A DNA stretch of 16,071 nt from Candidatus Neomicrothrix sp. UBA2517. Lineage in GTDB: Bacteria; Actinomycetota; Acidimicrobiia; Acidimicrobiales; UBA8592. Positions 1-6,655 of this stretch are shown here, in pieces (position 1 is the stretch's first letter; every line of letters begins with the position of its first letter). The notes beneath the pieces were generated by a model that saw only the letters and a program-made list of their open reading frames with translations, was not told the origin of the DNA and ran no database searches. The stretch lies in the NCBI GenBank assembly GCA_002341185.1, contig DDNP01000005.1, positions 1 through 16,071 of the forward strand. Reading direction: 5' to 3'. The position numbers were made by a program, and so were the translations under genes.

Positions 1-210
1 AGGCATAATTACTTCAACGTTAAAGCTATCGCCGACCATACTTGTCACCACATCACCTAGAATGTTGGTTGTAACAACGATTAAAGGTTTATCTGCTGAA
101 CTGGAGCTGTCAGAATTGTTATCGTCACTGCAACCAGTAAGCGCTAGTGACATAACCGCTATGAAAGCAGTGGCCGACAATAGTAATTTTTTCATCGAAT
201 TGCGAAACAT
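1..210 (-). CDS. znuA: Zinc/manganese ABC transporter substrate-binding lipoprotein, N-terminal part (TroA/ZnuA type)
   Basis: Only the first 70 codons lie in the window; the gene runs off the left edge. The protein opens with a lipoprotein signal: basic residues, a hydrophobic stretch, then the lipobox LALTGC with the lipidated Cys at residue 27. A Ser/Asp-rich linker and the segment PLIVVTTNILGDVV follow, which resembles the first strand and helix of TroA/ZnuA cluster A-1 binding proteins. The visible end is VEVIMP; in this family that is the lead-in to the metal-ligand motif, which is therefore outside the window. The ATG at 210 is chosen because AGGAGG-like sequence (GGAGGT, 216-221 on the complement) sits 5 nt upstream; a second in-frame ATG at 195 is possible. 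It diverges from a ZnuC-type ATPase across a Fur-family box. Zinc rather than manganese is inferred from the Zur-like neighbour. Confidence 0.85.
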   Translation of the reverse strand, partial: MFRNSMKKLLLSATAFIAVMSLALTGCSDDNNSDSSSSADKPLIVVTTNILGDVVTSMVGDSFNVEVIMP

Positions 211-222
211 CTACAACCTCCT

Positions 223-245
223 ATAATAAGAATGATTCTCATTAT
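223..245. promoter_or_regulatory. Fur/Zur-family operator in the divergent znuA-znuC region
   Basis: A 23-bp inverted repeat is centred on position 234. The core AGAATGATTCT (229-239) is a perfect odd-length palindrome, and the arms extend to 223 and 245 with one mismatched pair (228/240). The A/T-rich arms around a GAATNATTC-like centre fit binding sites of the Fur/Zur family. It lies just upstream of the znuA ribosome-binding site and about 50 bp upstream of znuC, so one bound dimer could cover both promoters. The gene for a Fur-family regulator with zinc-type ligands lies one gene away. The assignment to Zur rather than Fur or Mur is an inference from context. Confidence 0.7.
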
Positions 246-294
246 TGCATCATGAATGCAATTTTCCACACTAACGGGGATATTTTTATAAATA

Positions 295-1077
295 ATGAAA
301 ACTTGCGCAACATCCATAGCAACAACTGAACTCGAAGTCCGATACGGAAAGACAGTTGCAGTAACAGATGTGAACTTAAACGTTCCCTCTGGGTCGTTGT
401 TGTCGATCATTGGCCCTAATGGAGCAGGAAAATCTGCTCTTCTTAAAGCCTTAGCTGGAGCTGTTCAAATTCATTCAGGCGAAATCGAGATTACAGGACC
501 AACTCCCTCATTTGTAATGCAATCCACAGATGTCGACCCTTCCTTACCGATTTCAGTCAAGGATGTTGTTTCACTTGCACGATATTCTAACCGAGGCCCA
601 TTTAAACTTTTCCGTAAAGAAGACCGAAACGCTGTAGATAACGCGCTGGAACGACTTAACCTCAAAGACCTTGCTAAACGACAACTTCACGAACTCTCTG
701 GAGGTCAACGACAACGTGTTCTTGTCGCCCAGGGGTTAGCACAAGAAAGTAATGTATTGCTCCTCGATGAACCCATTAACGGGTTAGATATTGTTTCCCG
801 AGACATTATTCTTGAAATGATCAAAGAAGAAGTGAATGAAGGCCGCACTGTTGTTCTCACCACTCATAATCTCAGTGATGCCGGGAAAGCCGACCAAGTT
901 TTACTTCTCAATAATTGTCCATGTTGTTTAGGAACCCCAGACGAAGTCTTAACAGAACCTAACCTACGCAGAGCATTTGGGGAGAATGAAATGCGTGTAG
1001 GAACAAAAGTATTTCTTGATGACCCTCATCACCACCATGAATCAGACAATAAAGATGACGGAATAAGATCATTTTAA
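295..1077 (+). CDS. znuC: Zinc ABC transporter ATP-binding protein (ZnuC type) with His-rich tail
   Basis: This 260-aa ABC ATPase would power metal uptake with the adjacent binding protein. Visible motifs are Walker A GPNGAGKS (40-47), a Q-loop glutamine near 76, signature LSGGQ (134-138), Walker B VLLLDEP (154-160) and the switch His191 (TTHNLSD). The sequence matches the metal-type ABC family (ZnuC/MntB/TroB) in length and in the early GPNGAGKS. Two unusual features stand out: a CPCC cluster at 208-211 and a C-terminal extension with DDPHHHHESD (242-251). His-rich segments occur in zinc transport proteins. The ATG at 295 has only a weak, distant GGGGA upstream. The integral membrane permease (ZnuB) that would be expected next is missing; a Fur-family gene follows after 16 nt. 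The permease may lie beyond the left edge, downstream of znuA. Confidence 0.92.
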   Translation: MKTCATSIATTELEVRYGKTVAVTDVNLNVPSGSLLSIIGPNGAGKSALLKALAGAVQIHSGEIEITGPTPSFVMQSTDVDPSLPISVKDVVSLARYSNRGPFKLFRKEDRNAVDNALERLNLKDLAKRQLHELSGGQRQRVLVAQGLAQESNVLLLDEPINGLDIVSRDIILEMIKEEVNEGRTVVLTTHNLSDAGKADQVLLLNNCPCCLGTPDEVLTEPNLRRAFGENEMRVGTKVFLDDPHHHHESDNKDDGIRSF

Positions 1078-1093
1078 ATTAAGAAAGTACCAT

Positions 1094-1549
1094 ATGGACA
1101 TGAGCACAGTTAGTGAAATAGATATAGACCAATTAGCTGCTTCGCAACTCAAGTCAATCAAACAGCGCTATACGAAAAATCGTCGACAACTCATCGCAAT
1201 TCTGTTAGAAGCAACGAAACCCATCACAATAAATCAAATTTTAGAATCTGACTCCGAACTTGCACAGTCAAGTGTGTACCGAAATCTCGCCATACTAGAA
1301 CAAGCCGGCTTGGTTGTTCGAATCATTACAAATGATGACCATGCTCACTATGAACTAGCTGAACATATTCTGGACCATCACCACCATATTATTTGTTCAC
1401 CTTGTGGAGAAATACTTGATTTTCATCTATCAGCAAAAATAGAGAAAGCTCTAGAGTCATCTCTGAAAAAAATAGCAGATGATTTCGGATTCAGTATTGA
1501 TAGGCACAGGCTTGACTTGTTAGGCACATGCGGGGACTGCATAGAGTAA
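1094..1549 (+). CDS. zur: Fur-family metalloregulator, probably the zinc uptake repressor Zur
   Basis: This 151-aa protein has the Fur layout: an N-terminal winged helix with recognition region SSVYRNLAILEQAGLV (59-74), then a dimerisation and metal domain. The metal-domain motif HHHHIICSPCG (95-105) and a second CxxC, CGDC (146-149), form the four-Cys structural zinc site typical of Fur/Zur proteins, with the His run as candidate sensory ligands. It follows znuC by 16 nt in the same direction, so the two are probably co-transcribed and autoregulated through the box at 223-245. An AAGAAAG stretch (1081-1087) 6 nt before the ATG at 1094 is the likely ribosome-binding site; a start at 1100 is also possible. 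Function as Zur is inferred from the neighbours; Fur, Mur and Nur share the fold. Confidence 0.85.
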   Translation: MDMSTVSEIDIDQLAASQLKSIKQRYTKNRRQLIAILLEATKPITINQILESDSELAQSSVYRNLAILEQAGLVVRIITNDDHAHYELAEHILDHHHHIICSPCGEILDFHLSAKIEKALESSLKKIADDFGFSIDRHRLDLLGTCGDCIE

Positions 1550-1561
1550 AACTTTGTATTT

Positions 1562-2773
1562 CTAGGATGTGAACGAGACTAAAAGCTCTTTCACTGCGAA
1601 GAAAGAATTTCCTTGGATGGTGGGGCCAGTTTGTCCTTTGCTTAATGATGGAATACCTAGCTTTTCGATAATCATTTCAGAACCCATGACTGCTTCTTTC
1701 CTAGCTAGTTCGTAGCCGATACAAAAGTGTTTACCTAGACCAAAACCAAAGTGCCCACTTCGCATCGAGTCTTTTGATACTCCTGAACGGTTTTCCTTTC
1801 CAAGATGTAAATCTGATCGGAATAAGTCAAAGGTAAGTGGATCGGCAAAAACAGTTGGATCTAAATGCGCTGCCCCTAGGCATGCCCGTATGCGTTCGCC
1901 TTCCTTAATCTCACTTCCATATAATTCAAATGGTTTGGTAACGAATCTATCTTCGCTAATTACCGCCGGTGTTCGGCGCATTGTTTCAGTGAATGCATAA
2001 TCCCATAGTGAAATATCATCAAGTACGGCATCTCGAATATCAGAATTGGAGAGGACATTCCACCACATATTTGCAATAGCTTTATCTGTCGTTTCTCCTC
2101 CAGCGATAAAGAGAAGCCCACAGAATGCTGTGATCTCTTCCTTTGTTAATCGTTGTCCATCTATTTCAGCCCTAGCGATTTTGGCAATATGATCGTTACG
2201 CTCTCCGCCATCTGCTCCTTCAAGGAGTGGAGCAATATGGCTACAAAACGCTGCATTTGCTTCTAAACCCTTTTCTCTCAATTCTTCAGAGCCAGAGAGT
2301 CCCATAATCATATCGGTCACCCATGTGCGGAATAGATATCCATCGCCATCCATTCCTAAAATCGCCGAAATAACATCTACTGGAAGTTGAGAACTAAATT
2401 CACGTACCAATGAGATATCGGATTTGCTAGAGAATCGTTGAATTAAATTATCTGCACATTTTGAGATTAAATGTTCGTAGGTTTGAAGACGTTTCCCAAC
2501 AAAATCAGGGGCAACAATTGAACGCCGAACGACATGTCCATGATCATCTCGGGATATGAGTGTCGGCCCTACCACTTGACCTGTTGTTAAATCATATGTT
2601 GATGATGAAAACGTCTCATGATCAGAAAAGACTGTTTTCACGTCTTCGTAACGGGTTACCCACCACATCTTCCCAATATCATCATAAAAAAGGGGATGAT
2701 CTTCTCGCATCTTTTCCCAAACATGTTCAGGGGAAACTCTATAGTCACGTGAATACAGATCAGATGAAAGCAA
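1562..2773 (-). CDS. Cytochrome P450 (family not assigned), TTG start proposed
   Basis: A soluble bacterial P450 monooxygenase of 403 aa from the proposed start. Visible motifs are the I-helix oxygen-activation segment AGGETT (224-229), the K-helix ExxR as ETMR (263-266) and the haem loop FGFGLGKHFCIG (342-353) with proximal thiolate Cys351. The reading frame is open further upstream, to ATGs at 2875 and 3052, but these overlap or crowd the divergent peroxiredoxin gene. TTG at 2773 has AAGGAGG (2779-2785 on the complement) 5 nt upstream, gives the usual length of about 400 aa, and the protein then begins directly with the normal P450 N-terminal region (LYSRDYRVSPEHVWEKMRED). Substrate is unknown; no ferredoxin or reductase gene is nearby. 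It converges with zur, leaving only 12 nt between them. Confidence 0.9.
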   Translation of the reverse strand: MLSSDLYSRDYRVSPEHVWEKMREDHPLFYDDIGKMWWVTRYEDVKTVFSDHETFSSSTYDLTTGQVVGPTLISRDDHGHVVRRSIVAPDFVGKRLQTYEHLISKCADNLIQRFSSKSDISLVREFSSQLPVDVISAILGMDGDGYLFRTWVTDMIMGLSGSEELREKGLEANAAFCSHIAPLLEGADGGERNDHIAKIARAEIDGQRLTKEEITAFCGLLFIAGGETTDKAIANMWWNVLSNSDIRDAVLDDISLWDYAFTETMRRTPAVISEDRFVTKPFELYGSEIKEGERIRACLGAAHLDPTVFADPLTFDLFRSDLHLGKENRSGVSKDSMRSGHFGFGLGKHFCIGYELARKEAVMGSEMIIEKLGIPSLSKGQTGPTIQGNSFFAVKELLVSFTS

Positions 2774-2786
2774 TCTTTCCTCCTTC

Positions 2787-2822
2787 AAATCATAAAATAG
2801 ACCTTTAACCTTGGTCTGTCCA
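2787..2822 (-). promoter_or_regulatory. Candidate promoter for the P450 gene
   Basis: On the complement, TGGACA (2822-2817) is separated by 17 nt from TATTTT (2799-2794). This matches the vegetative -35/-10 pattern at 5/6 and 4/6 positions. Transcription would begin near 2787, a few bases before the AAGGAGG at 2785-2779 that serves the TTG start at 2773. Short promoter matches arise by chance in A+T-rich DNA; the spacing and the placement relative to the Shine-Dalgarno are the support. Confidence 0.35.
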
Positions 2823-2845
2823 TACAGATTCACACGTAGCAAGTT

Positions 2846-2882
2846 TTGAAATTTTATATATTCATCGTTTATCATAGTTAGA
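2846..2882 (+). promoter_or_regulatory. Candidate promoter for the peroxiredoxin gene
   Basis: TTGAAA (2846-2851) and TATCAT (2870-2875) are separated by 18 nt, which would place transcription start near 2882 and leave a leader of about 34 nt containing the AAGGA Shine-Dalgarno. It sits back-to-back with the candidate P450 promoter without overlapping it, as expected for a divergent pair. Support is by consensus match only. Confidence 0.35.
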
Positions 2883-2915
2883 TACAGATCCCTACGAATA
2901 TTTAAAGGAACCCCT

Positions 2916-3545
2916 ATGTCATTGCAGTTAGGCGATATTGCGCCAGATTTTGAAGCTGAAACAACACACGGATTGATACGATTCCATGATTGGAAAGAAG
3001 GGTCATGGGTAGTCTTCTTTTCGCACCCTAAAGACTTCACTCCAGTTTGCACTACAGAACTTGGTTATACCGCTTCCTTAGGAGATGAATTCAAGGCACG
3101 GAATGTTAAAGCAATTGCTGTTTCAGTCGATGATGTTTCAGATCATAATTCTTGGATCGGCGATATTGAAGAAACTCAATCGACAACTGTGAATTTCCCA
3201 ATAATCGGGGATCCAGAAAGAAAAGTAGCATCTCTTTACCAAATGATTCATCCACAAGCTAACGATACGCTCACAGTACGGTCAGTTTTCATTATCGATA
3301 CCAATAACAAAATACGCTTAACACTCACGTATCCAGCTAGTACCGGTAGGAACTTTGATGAAATTCTTCGCGTAATAGACTCTATGCAATTAACCGACTC
3401 GAATAAAGTTGCAACTCCAGTTAACTGGAAGCAAGGGGATGATGTCATTATCTCTCCATCACTATCAAATGATGAAGCAGCCGAATTATTTCCTGAGGGT
3501 TGGGACGAAGTCCGACCGTATTTACGGGTAACTAAACACCCTTAA
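2916..3545 (+). CDS. 1-Cys peroxiredoxin (Prx6 type)
   Basis: A 209-aa thiol peroxidase that reduces H2O2 and organic hydroperoxides in the cytoplasm. The active-site segment SHPKDFTPVCTTEL (36-49) places the peroxidatic Cys45 in the family PxxxTxxC motif; Arg123 (VRSVFIID) is the likely conserved active-site arginine. The C-terminal extension (about 160-209, WKQGDDV and PYLRV) is the Prx6-type dimer domain. Cys45 is the only cysteine in the protein, so there is no resolving Cys and an external thiol must recycle it. AAGGA at 2905-2909 lies 6 nt before the ATG. It diverges from a P450 gene, and its last 14 bp overlap the end of the convergent MFS gene. Confidence 0.93.
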   Translation: MSLQLGDIAPDFEAETTHGLIRFHDWKEGSWVVFFSHPKDFTPVCTTELGYTASLGDEFKARNVKAIAVSVDDVSDHNSWIGDIEETQSTTVNFPIIGDPERKVASLYQMIHPQANDTLTVRSVFIIDTNNKIRLTLTYPASTGRNFDEILRVIDSMQLTDSNKVATPVNWKQGDDVIISPSLSNDEAAELFPEGWDEVRPYLRVTKHP

Positions 3546-4926
3546 CATCTGTCTTAATACTTAAACACAGCAAACATGTAATAACTCCGCTAAATACAAT
3601 TGCCCAAATAGACCATTCATGAGTTTTAGGCGAACCGATAGTTCCTGACTCTAAAATTGCTGCCACAATCGCAGATCCCAATGATCCACCAATACGGTAA
3701 GACGTTTGGAGGATAGCTGTACCTGTTCCAACTAAATTAGAATCAAGGTTCTGCGTTCCCGCAGCCGTGGTATTTCCCAAAACTGTAGCCATCCCAATAC
3801 CGGCTGCAACTACAGCTGGCAACATAACAATAATTGAAGGTTCGGAGCTAACGGAAGAGGCAGTAACAGTAAATCCAATTGTGAACAGAAGCGACCCAAT
3901 AACCATTACTCCCCTGAATCCATGATTATCAGCGAAACGGCCAGCAGGGAAAGCAATTAATGTCATAGTTCCAGGCATGATTGTAAGCAATAAACCAGTC
4001 TTAATGAGGCTAAAACCCCAGACATCGATGGCATAACTAAGTAACGCCAACCACATACCAAAAAACATTAACGATGAAGTAAATCCAATTACAACCATGA
4101 GAACAAAACGTTTATTTGAAAACAGGTGTAGAGGTACAACTGGGCTTACATGGACCTTGGACCTGAGAATAACGAAAAGTATCAGAGACAAACCTGCAAC
4201 AAAACTCAATATTGTTTTTAAACTCAACCATTCCCAACCATTACCCTCAAGAAGAGCTAAAACAACTAATGCAATACCACCCATAGCAGAAACAGTTCCG
4301 GTGATATCAACTCTTTTACGTTCAATTATGATGTGGTCTTTCTTCCATGATGGAGAACCTAAATAGATAATTAAAGCGCTGATAGGAACTACTGTTAAAA
4401 ACAGAAAGCGCCAGGACGCATATTCAACAAAGATAGAAGAGAATATCGGACCGCTAACACCTGCTACCGCAGTCCATACTGCCCACCTTCCTAGCGCAGT
4501 CGCTAAAACACCCTCTCTTGTTTCTCGAACGATAATAGCAATTGAACTGACACCTAATCCTGCTAATGCTGCTGCTTGAAACCCTCTTCCAGCAACAAGA
4601 ATAAGTAGATTAGGAGCAAGTGCACTTAAGATTGATCCAAGGACAGACATACCTGCAGAGGTAATCATTATTCGGTTGTGTCCGAAACGGTCAGCGAGAT
4701 GTCCTGCTTGCAAAAGAACAGCAGCGCTAACTATGCCGACAATAGTAAGAATCCAAGTGGTAGAAGCAGTGTCTCCATTCCCAAGACTTGTTCGGATTGC
4801 TGGAAAGAGAATAAAAGTGCTTGTTGAATCAAATCCAGCAACGAAACCGCAAATGTAGGTAGCGCTCAGTAACCGTGACCGCCTCCATTCCGAATCCGAA
4901 TAATTTTCCTCTCCCCGAAACCCCAT
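3532..4926 (-). CDS. MFS drug/metabolite exporter, DHA2 (EmrB/QacA) type
   Basis: A 464-aa polytopic inner-membrane protein with many hydrophobic segments throughout, consistent with the 14-helix DHA2 proton antiporters. Motif A is visible as GHLADRFGHNR (75-85) after the second helix. The segment VSGPIFSSIF followed by SWRFLFLTVVPI (157-182) matches the motif C and post-motif region of DHA2 exporters. An Asp (D33, GFDSTST) in the first helix matches the usual GLDxTIVNVALP position, although the sequence there is divergent. The start at 4926 has only a weak CAAGA upstream. The stop codon lies inside the tail of the peroxiredoxin gene (14-bp convergent overlap). Substrate cannot be told from sequence. 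A palindrome just upstream of the gene suggests control by a dimeric repressor. Confidence 0.88.
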   Translation of the reverse strand: MGFRGEENYSDSEWRRSRLLSATYICGFVAGFDSTSTFILFPAIRTSLGNGDTASTTWILTIVGIVSAAVLLQAGHLADRFGHNRIMITSAGMSVLGSILSALAPNLLILVAGRGFQAAALAGLGVSSIAIIVRETREGVLATALGRWAVWTAVAGVSGPIFSSIFVEYASWRFLFLTVVPISALIIYLGSPSWKKDHIIIERKRVDITGTVSAMGGIALVVLALLEGNGWEWLSLKTILSFVAGLSLILFVILRSKVHVSPVVPLHLFSNKRFVLMVVIGFTSSLMFFGMWLALLSYAIDVWGFSLIKTGLLLTIMPGTMTLIAFPAGRFADNHGFRGVMVIGSLLFTIGFTVTASSVSSEPSIIVMLPAVVAAGIGMATVLGNTTAAGTQNLDSNLVGTGTAILQTSYRIGGSLGSAIVAAILESGTIGSPKTHEWSIWAIVFSGVITCLLCLSIKTDVKGV

Positions 4927-4940
4927 TCTTGAACACTAGG

Positions 4941-4952
4941 TCGTTGCAACGA
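4941..4952. promoter_or_regulatory. 12-bp perfect palindrome, candidate operator of the MFS exporter gene
   Basis: TCGTTGCAACGA is a perfect 12-bp palindrome 14 nt upstream of the MFS start codon. A weak promoter-like pair on the complement (TTGCTA, 17 nt, TTTATC) would place it at the transcription start. Efflux genes are often controlled by TetR- or MarR-type dimers at such sites. No regulator gene is adjacent, so this is a candidate only. Confidence 0.35.
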
Positions 4953-5063
4953 TAAAAGGAAGTTGACTAAAAATAGCAAGAAGAGCTAACTCCACGTTCT
5001 ATTGCAAGAAGTTGGCTGTTTGTCATCTTGGGGAAACTGACCCACAATAGTATCGGGGGTATT

Positions 5064-5636
5064 ATGAAGCCTAAAAAAACTGACTATACCGATGTAAGTG
5101 ACGTTGGCATTACGGATGAGAAGCGGGATCGGCTTTACGAAGCGCAAACGGAATGCGTCGTGAATTGGACAAATCGTCATGGATGGCCGGTAGGAGTGAT
5201 GCACCGATTTATATGGCATAATGAAAAATTTTGGGTGACCTGTATGGGACAGCGAAAGAGAGTTCCAGCCCTTGCTGCGAGACCACAAAGCTCAGTTGTT
5301 GTTTCGAGTGAAGGAACGTGGTTAGGAGGCGATGTTACAACGACTGTAAAAACCCTTGCAGTAGTGCATCGAGATGTTGATGAAATAAAACAATGGTTTT
5401 ACCCAATGCTGGCTGCGCGACTCCGCGCAGGTGACCCAGAGGCACAAGCTGAATTTCTCCGACGACAAGATACTCCTGGGAGGGTAATCATAGAATTAAT
5501 CCCGCAACAGTGGATAACCTATGATGGCCCATTACTAGAGTCAGAACTTCGGGGAATTCCATACAATCCTCGGCTAGCAAAACATTCACGAAACGTTACG
5601 CAACCACCTGAGGGATGGGAAATGGAGTATCTCTAA
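5064..5636 (+). CDS. PNPOx-fold (pyridoxamine 5'-phosphate oxidase family) protein
   Basis: A 190-aa protein of the split-barrel flavin-reductase/PNPOx superfamily, recognised from the pattern ...GWPVGVMHRFIWHNEKFWVTC, then QRKRVPALAARPQ (basic segment before the second barrel half), SSVVVSSEGTW and the late TVKTLAVVHRD strand. In actinobacteria such proteins bind FMN or F420 and act as oxidoreductases or unknowns; the true substrate cannot be predicted. An upstream TTG at 5028 would extend the frame by 12 residues; the ATG at 5064 is preferred because GGGGGT (5055-5060) lies directly before it, although its 3-nt spacing is short. The stop codon overlaps the start of the next gene by one base (TAATG), implying translational coupling. 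Confidence 0.75.
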   Translation: MKPKKTDYTDVSDVGITDEKRDRLYEAQTECVVNWTNRHGWPVGVMHRFIWHNEKFWVTCMGQRKRVPALAARPQSSVVVSSEGTWLGGDVTTTVKTLAVVHRDVDEIKQWFYPMLAARLRAGDPEAQAEFLRRQDTPGRVIIELIPQQWITYDGPLLESELRGIPYNPRLAKHSRNVTQPPEGWEMEYL

Positions 5637-6166
5637 TGACAGATGAACTTGAACGCAGAGTCGCACAATTAGAGAGCGAAGTCCGTAGGTTACGAGCGAG
5701 AGAAGAAGCACTGGCGACATTTAATCAGTACTTGTATGGAATAGACACTGGATTTATTCCTGACATTCTTGATGCTTTTTCAGAAAACGCAATTTTGGAT
5801 GTCATAAACTTCCCTCCAGACGGTGTTGATATGCACTTTGAAGGTAGATCTGAAATGGAGCCCTTGTATGAACGCTACCAGTCAAGATCTGGGATTATAA
5901 GTGGCGGACATAATGCCACAAATATTTCACTGGTAATCCAAGAAACGAGTGACACTGCTTCTCTTACTTCCTACTTTACAACTACTAGACCAGGAGGAAT
6001 TCAAGGCGGTCGATACGAAGGATTTTTGGCATTAGAAAGTGATAAAAAATGGCGGTTTTCGAAACTTGCCATTATCAGCTCATGGGGATGGAAAACCGAT
6101 ACAGCGAAACTTAGTGATTCAGTGACAATTGATAGATCATTATTTGGTGGAAAATCAGCTCAATAA
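5636..6166 (+). CDS. NTF2/SnoaL-like protein with N-terminal coiled coil
   Basis: A 176-aa protein coupled to the PNPOx-like gene by a 1-nt overlap. Residues 1-28 (LERRVAQLESEVRRLRAREE) form a charged amphipathic helix, probably a short coiled coil; the rest looks like the cone-shaped NTF2 fold (FNQYLYGIDTG, then GGHNATNISLVI at 90-101 and the strand WRFSKLAIISSWGW at 139-152). SnoaL-like proteins act as isomerases, cyclases, hydrolases or dehydratases on small hydrophobic substrates, or as binding proteins. No catalytic set can be identified here. GGAG (5625-5628) lies 7 nt before the ATG at 5636; an upstream in-frame ATG at 5615 would overlap the previous gene and is less likely. Confidence 0.7.
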   Translation: MTDELERRVAQLESEVRRLRAREEALATFNQYLYGIDTGFIPDILDAFSENAILDVINFPPDGVDMHFEGRSEMEPLYERYQSRSGIISGGHNATNISLVIQETSDTASLTSYFTTTRPGGIQGGRYEGFLALESDKKWRFSKLAIISSWGWKTDTAKLSDSVTIDRSLFGGKSAQ

Positions 6167-6178
6167 GTTCAATTGAGA

Positions 6179-6219
6179 GATTATTTCTTTTCTGATTGGG
6201 AAGTAATAATCTTTTCTTT
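6179..6219 (+). terminator. Candidate intrinsic terminator after the PNPOx/NTF2 pair
   Basis: GATTATTTCTT (6179-6189) pairs with AAGTAATAATC (6201-6211) with one T:T mismatch and an 11-nt loop, followed by TTTTCTTT (6212-6219). The stem is A+T-rich and therefore weak, but the position 12 nt after the stop codon fits. Confidence 0.4.
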
Positions 6220-6263
6220 ATTACACCTTTCCACTCCAGTATAAAAAATGGGAACATCTAAAA

Positions 6264-6650
6264 ATGATCAAAAGCGCAAGGCATTTTTTATTCACTGTTC
6301 TTTTCGCTACCGCCCTATTGTCTGCTTGTGGAAATTCAGGAGGCGCTAGTATCCCTGCTACCGGTTCGCAAAACGTCGAATCTGACCCTGGAATGTATCG
6401 GACTGTTTCTGCAGCCGAAGAAGCAGCTGATGAAGTGGGATGCATGGGAACTCATGAACATTTAATGAACGGTATGACGTGGTATATGCCATGCGAAGAT
6501 CACTCTGAATGGATGAAATTAACTGACTCTGATCACGATCACAATAACTCTGATACGCATCACAAAGACAGTGATGAGACTGAGGATTCACACGACCATA
6601 GTGATTCGCACAAAAATGAAGGTGACCATTCTCATCACCACAACGAATAA
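6264..6650 (+). CDS. Small lipoprotein with Cys/His/Met motif and His/Asp-rich tail, putative metal binder
   Basis: A 128-aa exported lipoprotein: basic start, hydrophobic core and lipobox LLSAC with Cys22. After a Gly/Ser linker comes a compact motif at 59-80 containing C60, H64, H66, M71, M75, C77 and H80 (GCMGTHEHL ... WYMPCEDH). This resembles the Cys-Gly-x-His-Met-Gly-x-Trp-Met-Pro-Cys pattern of small marine bacterial domains such as DUF3721, recalled from memory. The last 39 residues hold 11 histidines among many Asp, Glu and Ser, ending DHSHHHNE, which would bind Zn, Cu or Ni at the cell surface. GGGAA (6250-6254) lies 9 nt before the ATG. No Zur-type box is visible upstream. Function is unknown; a metal buffer or chaperone is an inference. 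Confidence 0.75.
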   Translation: MIKSARHFLFTVLFATALLSACGNSGGASIPATGSQNVESDPGMYRTVSAAEEAADEVGCMGTHEHLMNGMTWYMPCEDHSEWMKLTDSDHDHNNSDTHHKDSDETEDSHDHSDSHKNEGDHSHHHNE

Positions 6651-6655
6651 CGGTC

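Noticed and set aside
1021..1400. Repeated CATCACCACCAT-type sequence in znuC and zur as a possible DNA repeat
   Set aside because: These encode histidine runs in two metal proteins; the likeness follows from the codons, not from a repeat element.
2774..3052. N-terminal extension of the P450 frame starting at 3052 or 2875
   Set aside because: It overlaps the peroxiredoxin coding region or the promoter region and lacks a Shine-Dalgarno; TTG 2773 has a strong one and gives a normal length.
4097..4366. Plus-strand open frame inside the MFS gene
   Set aside because: It is antisense to a long conserved transporter gene, has no ribosome-binding site and no recognisable protein features.
5028..5063. 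Upstream TTG start for the PNPOx-like gene
   Set aside because: No ribosome-binding site precedes it, while the ATG at 5064 follows a GGGGGT.
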